NCBI GenBank assembly: GCA_932294295.1
Contig: OW028577.1
Span: 1,311,001 to 1,375,000, forward strand
Origin: Alitta virens
Lineage: Eukaryota; Annelida; Polychaeta; Phyllodocida; Nereididae
Reading direction: 5' to 3'
Length of the DNA stretch: 64,000 bases
The translations under genes and the position numbers were made by a program. Numbering within the stretch: the stretch's first letter is position 1; each line of letters begins with the position of its first letter. Shown piece after piece: positions 57,086 through 64,000 of this stretch. The notes beneath the pieces were generated by a model. It had not been told where the DNA came from. It saw only the letters and a program-made list of their open reading frames with translations, and searched no databases.

Positions 57086-58678
57086 TCCATTTAGAAAACT
57101 ACTTAGAAACCATGAAATATAATCCTTCTTGTAAATTGTTTTCCAATGGAAATGTGTGGGTCTCATATTGTTATTATTGCTACACTTGTAACATCTAAAT
57201 TCGAGTAGTCTTATAGATGAATTTCATGGCTGCCTTGAGGCTGTTTAAGGTGAACTTGTATTGAAACTTTTATTTGTAGTTTCTAAACCACACAATTGAA
57301 GGGGGGGGGGCAACAAGGGGGGGGGGGGGTTCCTTGAATACTCAAGATTGCTATACTCAAACACCATGGTTAAGAGGGCCTCTTGAAGTGTGTCATAAAT
57401 ATATTGGAGATTGTTTGCTCTCGAGAATACCATTGTTACTGTCAGAACGAGGCTGATATTGTAACTTCAAGGTCAATGCTATATTAGCCATGATTTATCT
57501 TTGAATGAATGAATGAATGAATGAATGAATAAATGAATTTTTGTGTTGAGGTCACCATTAATTCAATGCCAGAGCAGTCTTATAATAGTGGATTTATCTA
57601 AGGTAAAAATATAGAATAGCTTAATGCTTTGATGTTAAAATATAGAGGTAACCTCATTAGTGAGGTGACTTTAAGGTGTCAGAGGGACTAATCCATGCAG
57701 AAGTGAGACTGACAGACAGAATGACAGGATGACTGACTGACAGACTGACAGACTGACAGACTGACAGAACTATGCTGATAAACAACATGATCTAGATGGA
57801 CTGAGGTCAAATGAATTCCTATATACACAGTTTAGGAGATGCCTACTTTAAGCCAATTTACCTCGCCATAATGGTCAGTGACTTTGTAACAAAGATGAAT
57901 TGCAATCTATTGAGGTTTCATTGTTACATAAAGCCATAAGTAATTCTACAATGTATGTGACATATAATGACAGGTTTTGTCAAGTTCTAAATTATATCAA
58001 GACAAACTTCTGGAACCAGTAAATTGTTGGCCATTACCAACTATCATCTATTCATATCATGACAGGTGGGCACGTCAGAGCCAACAATAATAGTATATCT
58101 TTGGCTAACATCTTATTTACTGGCCATATCACAACCTAGCATGCAATGGAGGGATGTTATTGTTATTGGGGACTTTAACAATGTTCTCTCTCATGTCTGA
58201 CAATGTACTGTGGACTCGAAAGAAAATCTTTTCAATTCGACATACACTTGAGTTTGTCTAGCAAATCTACTGCATTACAATTGGGTCCTGTGTCATGTCT
58301 GTACATTACTTTTGTATTTGTGTTTGTAGGATGGCCCTTTCAACACAAAAATCTGCCTTTTTGTACATTTTTTCACCCAGAATTTTAAAGACATATCTTA
58401 AAGAGTTGTGCTCACTGGAGTATGAAAACTATTTGGGTATTGTTGGAGAATTTTGAACAAGAATGACTCTCAAGTTTCTGTTATCATTCATGCTGAACAA
58501 ATGCTCATATGATAGAAATAGGGGAAGGTGGGATCGTATAGGCCATTGGGTAAGATGACCTTGCTGTTTATATTTCAGATTTGGTGGTAAATCCTGTTTA
58601 TTTTGATCTGTCCTGAGTAATATTCCCATCAGATCGATACACAACTTTTTCGTTTTTGGAGGTAAGGTTCACCGAGAG
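57086..58678. other. Gene-free interval with simple repeats
   Basis: Holds two G-runs near 57,301-57,330, a GAAT tetranucleotide run at about 57,502-57,537 and a GACTGACA array at about 57,706-57,768. ORFs at 58,203-58,388 and 58,429-58,644 have no recognisable motif and are left out. No gene is supported. Confidence 0.5.
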
Positions 58679-58798
58679 AACCCAGATTTCATTCAAAATT
58701 GGGACCACATTGTTTCTCAACATTGATTCAACATGGGCCGCCATTGGCCAACGTAACACCTATGTTGAGGTCGGCTGATCTAGCATGCTATCTGGGTT
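58679..58798. mobile_element. Short inverted-repeat element with CCATTGGCC interior
   Basis: 120 bp, starting AACCCAGATT and ending GCTATCTGGGTT, which are imperfect inverted repeats. The interior has ATTGG, CATGGGCCGCCATTGGCC and GTTGAGGTCGGCTGA, variants of the words that form the array at 61,551-61,851. Related words resume at about 58,945-59,030. Confidence 0.6.
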
Positions 58799-59026
58799 AG
58801 GTCATCTCGACGATGTAAATTTGACATACATGATGCCAACATGATGTAACATAATGATTATCCGCATGGGGTATATTTCTGACATTACTGAGAGAATAAA
58901 GATATGGAAAGATCTAAATGAACTTGAATCTTAGAGAACTTGTCACATCGGCCCGATGTTGGCCAGGCGTTGCTCATGTCGAATTGACGTTGGGCTAATG
59001 TTAAGCTGGTTCAGAACTGGCATGCT

Positions 59027-59179
59027 ACATGGCCAATTGTGCCACGTGCGTTTTCCATGCATTTGTATAAAAGCATGGAAAATACATGGTTTTTGCCTCA
59101 TTATAATTAGCTAAAAACCATGCGTTTTCCATGCGTTTAACCTTCTCATGGAAAACGCATGTGGCACATTTGACCATGT
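59027..59179. repeat. Nested hairpin (about 150 bp)
   Basis: ACATGGCCAATTGTGCCACG at 59,027 is the inverse, with few mismatches, of the segment ending TGTGGCACATTTGACCATGT at 59,179. Inside, GCATGGAAAATACATGGTTTT and AAAAACCATGCGTTTTCCATGC also pair around a TTATAATTAG centre. It may be a tiny MITE. Confidence 0.75.
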
Positions 59180-60504
59180 ATCTTGAACATATCGATCTCA
59201 CTTATAAGTCCACCTCTCAACTGAGCCCAAACTTTTCAGCTCCCGGATAATATGCCACAGTGGCTCAAAGTTGGCTCTGCGTTCGATGATGTCCTTCGAG
59301 GACTGTTACTGATACACAAGGGTGGTTATATTGAAGTTTATGTAAATGCAAAATATGTCTGAATATTTTTTAAGGTGACCACTTGATCAACTACTACAAA
59401 CGAGCAGTGTCAGTTCCTCTTCACATTGTAACAACCCACTGTCAGCTGCTTCTCATTACGCATGCACAGGGTCAACGGAAGTGTCCCCAAACCTCTCCAC
59501 ATCAGTCCACGGGTCAAAGGGTCATTGGGAAGCTTCTGCAAGTGTTTGGGTCCTTTACCCCTAGTTTGTTGTGCAAATAAAGGAGTAAACACCCCATAAG
59601 ACTCCCAGAAGACCTTATGGGTGACTTAGGAGGTCACGTGTCCATGCTACAGCCCTTTAAATGACCTTTTCTTAAGGTCCATGGTGGGTACAGGGATTGT
59701 TGCCTGACCCGAGGTGTTTCCTATTTCCTACTATTTCCTCAAGGTCAACAAGGATGTTAAACCAGAAGCCCCAAAATGTGAGCGTGCATACCATGGCCAT
59801 AATGATCTCTTGTTCTTCTTGTGAATGCAGTTTATATTGGTAAATATGCATATCTACAACGTCAGTACAGAAATCGGATTGGATCAATCAATCTCAGTCA
59901 ATCAATCGTTTTGTCAGTCAGTCAGTCAGTCAGTCAATCAGTTAGTACAATGTAAGTAGGTAAGTAAGTAAAAAGTTAGTTAGTTAGTTAGTACATGGAG
60001 TCATAAAAATTCCATGGGAGTCACTATGGCAAAAATAGTTTTCTTCAATTCTTTTAAAATTATTTTTTATTTTAAATTCCACCTTTTTATAGTATCATAG
60101 GATATTTTATGGCCTTGTTTATAACTAGAAATGTATATATTTTTTATTATAGTGAACAAAAAAGTCAAGGCCACGAGGTGCCTGTGGTCTACCTGGAAAG
60201 AACACTTGACTTTATGACACTTAATATTCAAGCTATGATCTGATGCCAGAGATTATTTGGCAACAGTTATGACATAAAACAATAACAAGAGTAAGAAATG
60301 CAGGTCCTGCAGTCACAGCTATTAGTCTTATAAAAATATGCCCCAGGGGCTCCAAATAGATGTCTGGGAATTTGGTATAATTATCAAAACATAAGACTAG
60401 TATAGACATGATAGAGCCACCTCGCTATTAAGACTACTTTGGCTTTAAAAGAGGTGGCCTTAATAAATCAATATAGAGGGTGTCATGTACCATTCAGTTT
60501 CAAA
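59180..60504. other. Gene-free interval with tetranucleotide repeats
   Basis: CAGT/CAAT runs at about 59,908-59,940 pass into GTAA and GTTA runs through 59,995, an evolving tetranucleotide microsatellite. No supported ORF, tRNA or regulatory element is seen in the rest. Confidence 0.5.
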
Positions 60505-60925
60505 TGTCTCAGTCCGCTTATATGACCAGCTAGCAGGCAGACGTAATGATGAGATGATAAGGATGCTTGAGAGTCCACACCATGTTACACATTTACCCCA
60601 TGGATAGGGTCTTTTACTTGCCTCAGCATAAACAAATTCAACGTCTCATGGTACACCGAGTTTCAGTTGAGCGTTAGCTAACCCAGTGTTCGACTGAATT
60701 TCAGTCTATTGTCTCACCCGACCCACATCCAGCTGAGATGTAGCTCATGAAGAGTGCCAGGGCCAGGGCCAGGGCCAGGGCCAGGGATCGGGATCGGGCC
60801 AGGGATCGGGCCAGGGATCGGGCCAGGGATTGGGCCAGGGATCGGATCTGGGACCTTCAGCGGAGCTGGCTAGTGTGGAATTGGATGCCTGGACCACTAA
60901 AGCCACCATGTTGTGCCATTTATAG
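60505..60925 (-). mobile_element. tRNA-derived SINE with an expanded internal minisatellite
   Basis: Read on the minus strand, the head has GGTGGCTTTAGTGG as A-box region and GGTCCCAGATCCGATCC as B box. Next comes a GGGCCA / GGGATC six-base repeat (plus strand 60,757-60,845), then ATTCAGTC, GGGTAAATGTG and the body TCATCTCATCATTACGTCTGCC. Body and head match the SINE at 54,549. The hexamer expansion just past the B box is unique to this copy and creates an Arg-rich spurious ORF. Confidence 0.75.
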
Positions 60926-61550
60926 AAAAATTAAATGAAGTGTACTTATACTTTTGGTCAGTGCTGTAGTCACATCATGGAGTCACTACTCCATGGTCAC
61001 ATCGATTTCATTCTTTCTCCATGAACTCTTAGTGTAGTGTAATTTAATCCTCACTACAAATAACTTCCATTGTAGTATGAATTACACCTACTCGGTTCAA
61101 TAGCAACGGACAGTAACACTAGTAATAGGAGGAAATGCATAAATCTTGATGTCAAGTGTGAAGTGACATTTGTGCATCAGCCATTTAATGGTCTTGTAAT
61201 TGTCGACTTGTGAAAATGACAGGTTACAGAGTTACAGTTCTAATGGAGATGATATTGTTTATTTACATTTGGAGATAGTTTTTTGACAGTTGGCTGAATG
61301 TTAGTAGTACACCACTCTGAAAACTGCTATTTGTTACAACCAATTTTCTGGTTTTTTTTTAATCTACATAAGCCAAACCAAGATTTTTGGTTAAGATATT
61401 AGTTGATCTTACCTGGTTGGTCTATTGAACCGACACAAATGGTTCTAAAGTAACCAATATATACTTGTAGAGAATGTATTATTGTATAATATATTACACA
61501 TAAATTGATAAGAAATACTGTATAATTTTTAATTTATATACAGTGTATAC

Positions 61551-61851
61551 AACCCAGATATCAAGCTAGATTGGCTCAACATTGGCTCAACATTGGCGCA
61601 CCATTGGCGCAACAATAGCAGCCAATATTGAAACGATATTGTCCCGAAGGGCGGCCAATATTGAAACGATGTCCCAACGGCCAATATTGAAACGATGTCC
61701 CAAAGGCGGCCAATATTGAAATTATGTTGTCCCTAATGCGGCCAATATTGATATTATGTTGTCCAAAAGTTGGCCAATATTGAAATTATGTTGTCCCAAA
61801 TGTGGCCAATATTGAAACGATGTTGTCTCGATTTGGAATGCTATCTGAGCA
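61551..61851. mobile_element. Inverted-repeat element with periodic GGCCAATATTGAAA units
   Basis: Starts AACCCAGATATCAAGC and ends GGAATGCTATCTGAGC, a decayed inverted pair like that of 58,679-58,798. Inside are GGCTCAACATTGG units, then about six units of roughly 28-30 bp of the form GGCCAATATTGAAAC(G)ATGTTGTCCC. It is non-coding. Confidence 0.7.
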
Positions 61852-63940
61852 GGACGAATTCAACAAACCAAATCTTTTGCCATTTGGCTACTTGACAATC
61901 TGAGGCATATTGGGATAACGATCTGATGCTTTCAATACATTCAAACAAATGCTTAACTCTGAAATGTATCGGTTTGCAAAGCTTTGCCTGACATGGTGCT
62001 AAGATAGTATCTTAAACATTATATTTGTTGATTTATCAAATTGATCTTAAATGACAGCTATAATTCAAGTTTTATCCTGTATTGGCATAGTATTACTGGA
62101 GTAGATTTTATCTGGACATTGAACTCTGCTGTGGAAATGCAATACTGCAGCACTGATTGACACTGGAGACTTCAATACCTCTAGACCGTATTGGTTTGAT
62201 TACAAGCCATGATACAAAATCAATTTGATATTGTTCTCGTTTAAACGCCGGGGTGTGGTAACTGCAAATATAGACTGGACATAACTGGTATCAATGTGAT
62301 GCTGTATACAATTTTGACATTGAATCTGACAAAATACCGGAGTTAGTTATCAGAATATACTTTAAACCACCAGACCTGGTTATAATCAAGGATATTAAAC
62401 CTTGTTATAACAACTGTTTATGGCTGTCAAAAAGTGTTCACCATAACTTTATTTCGTTATATGCTAATCTGGTTAAAAGATATATCGGCATGGATGATGA
62501 TCTTGTTATATCGAGAGTTTCGCTATTAGTGTGCTCGTTATAGAAGGGTTTGCCTGTACAAGGCATTCAAGCATCCCAATACAATGACCATATAATTATA
62601 GGCTTAGCACAACAATGATATGTCCGAGTGAGAAGTTTTCTACAAGAGATAAGCACCAGACGATACTGAATGCATTTTGAACACCTCATGAACACGTTAT
62701 GAACATATCTTGACACTGGTATCCAGCCAATTTAAAGTCAATGAACCAGGAGCACCTGTTCATCAGATATTCATCGCAGGTTCAAAATTCTTCATTTCTT
62801 TTTGGAGGTTCTCAAGAAGCTTTCGACTGTGTCATCTCGACAATAAAGTGTATGATCTCGCAGTGTGTAAGGGTAACATGGTCGAGTGCTTGAGTGAGCA
62901 TTCTGCAACAGCTATCACTTGCAATTTAACATCAGAGAATGTCATGGTGATGATAGGAGGCATCTTGCCCTTTAAAATTCACGATAGGACCCCTTTAAAT
63001 TATATTTCACACTCGGGGATTTTTATTCGAGTGGAAAATTATTGCGGGTTGTCCCTCCCACCTGAGAAAACCTCAAAGTAATCCGACGTGAGAGGATGGA
63101 GCGGTGGGCATATATCATTACTTATATTGTCAGCTTTGCTGTATGATATTATGAAGTTTAGCCTGTATTATTTAATATATTATACAATATATTTTGCCAT
63201 TTTAGATCTTAGTGGAATTTCAGCCGGATCCAGTTATAACCACTCCAGCAACATTTCCTGGGTGGTTATAACAGCCACACATATAGCGAAAGTCTCGTTA
63301 TACCAAGGTCATTGTCCATGCCTATCTTTTAAACCAGACTCACATATGACAACACGCGGTTGTAGCGAACACTTTTTGACAGCTTCAAATAGTTCGGTAT
63401 GAGCAGGTCCTGCAGACTCTAGCATTGATGCTATCTCGCTAATGAGACCAATTGTATGAAATCAAAGCTGGTCCTAATACAGAAGTTTGCCAATATAGAG
63501 AGAGACCAAATTGGTTTATTGGTCATGTTGTTGACTTACAGGATCAAAAAGGTTGGGTTCAAATTCAACATTAATCAAGATAACTGTAGTTCATGTACAC
63601 TAATGTGTTGTGGAGTCAACTTAAATGATTGAAATTCTGGGCATGTGCTTTTGGCTCTTGCTGGCAATTCAGTGTTCTGATTTGTGGAAAAGGACCAAAA
63701 AAGTGAAGGCTGATGCTACTGAAAATGCACCCAAAACTACATAATTGATGGAAATTTTGTGCAGGAAAAGACCAACCAGATATATGTGATGTTCATACAT
63801 CTAAATCGCTATAGTATTATATGACAATATCAATGCAACAATCCTGGATATCTTATCAAATCGGCAAGTTTCATACATGTCAAATCAATGTCAGGCTAAG
63901 GTTGACCAACATGGCATGCAGTCTTGGGTATTGTGGGTGT
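61852..63940. other. Gene-free interval
   Basis: I see no supported gene. Two adjacent plus-strand ORFs (62,710-63,081, 123 codons; 63,088-63,402, 104 codons) show no family motif, repeat or flanking splice logic and are probably chance. The segment near 62,400-62,560 has GTTATA-rich words and nothing I can name. Confidence 0.4.
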
Positions 63941-64000
63941 GGGCCTAGCTCATTGGTAGCGCGCTAGGCTGTTAACCGCTGGGTCTCGACTTCAGATCCT
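63941..64000 (+). repeat. tRNA-Asn-like sequence, cut by the window end
   Basis: GGGCCTAGCTCATTGGTAGC has a good A box (TAGCTCATTGG). GGCTGTTAACCG follows, identical to the anticodon arm of tRNA-Asn (anticodon GTT). The T-arm part (TCGACTTCAGATCC) is degenerate. It is probably a SINE head or tRNA pseudogene rather than a working gene; the 3' end lies outside the window. Confidence 0.5.

Noticed and set aside
60747..60938. Plus-strand ORF of alternating Arg, Ala and Asp residues
   Set aside because: It is the translation of the GGGCCA/GGGATC repeat within a SINE, not a gene.
62710..63402. Two adjacent ORFs of 123 and 104 codons
   Set aside because: No motif, no splice context and no similarity to known families; lengths are compatible with chance.
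63941..64000. Functional tRNA-Asn gene
   Set aside because: The anticodon arm is good but the T arm is degenerate and the 3' end is outside the window.

Overview
The window is nuclear DNA of an animal. Protein genes are split by many short GT-AG introns, the sequence is AT-rich, and the proteins align by eye with human orthologues over most of their length. Organellar, bacterial and viral architecture is absent. The long introns, tRNA-derived SINEs, MITEs and non-LTR retrotransposon remains suggest an aquatic invertebrate (non-vertebrate deuterostome or lophotrochozoan). I cannot name the species.

Layout, left to right. (1) 1-18,186, minus: the 5' part of the ATM checkpoint kinase gene. I reconstruct 31 in-frame coding exons, about 1,698 codons of the N-terminal helical solenoid. 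The FAT and kinase domains lie beyond the left edge. (2) 2,547-3,398, plus: an intact, intronless NHL beta-propeller gene nested antisense in an ATM intron, with a poly-A tract behind a polyadenylation signal, as a retrogene would have. (3) 19,944-21,088, plus: GPN2, a GPN-loop GTPase, head to head with ATM. (4) 21,374-26,958, minus: a CCDC112 orthologue in 14 exons, tail to tail with GPN2. (5) 27,770-33,540: a retrotransposon zone with a LINE carrying a 672-codon reverse transcriptase ORF, and pieces of a second, broken LINE mixed with inverted and direct repeats. (6) 33,541-41,164, plus: a 10-exon gene for a C2H2 protein of about 24 zinc fingers and a new-looking N-terminus. (7) 45,171-51,807, minus: MAU2 (SCC4), the cohesin-loader subunit, in 16 exons, with a one-base frameshift in exon 12. 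(8) 51,808-64,000: about 12 kb with no convincing gene, rich in SINEs, a 44-bp minisatellite, a Harbinger-like MITE, microsatellites and a periodic inverted-repeat family.

The host genes are mostly nuclear housekeeping: DNA-damage signalling (ATM), cohesin loading (MAU2), RNA polymerase assembly (GPN2), a centriolar satellite protein (CCDC112) and a probable DNA-binding factor. They are neighbours, not an operon. Repeats explain most of the remaining structure. The best defined is a family of four ~300-bp MITEs, each flanked by an 8-bp target duplication. I found no CRISPR array, prokaryotic operon, rRNA or convincing functional tRNA gene. I see no clearly new biological system; the strongest leads are the nested NHL retrogene, the ATM/GPN2 divergent pair, the MITE families, the C2H2 gene's novel N-terminus and the MAU2 frameshift.
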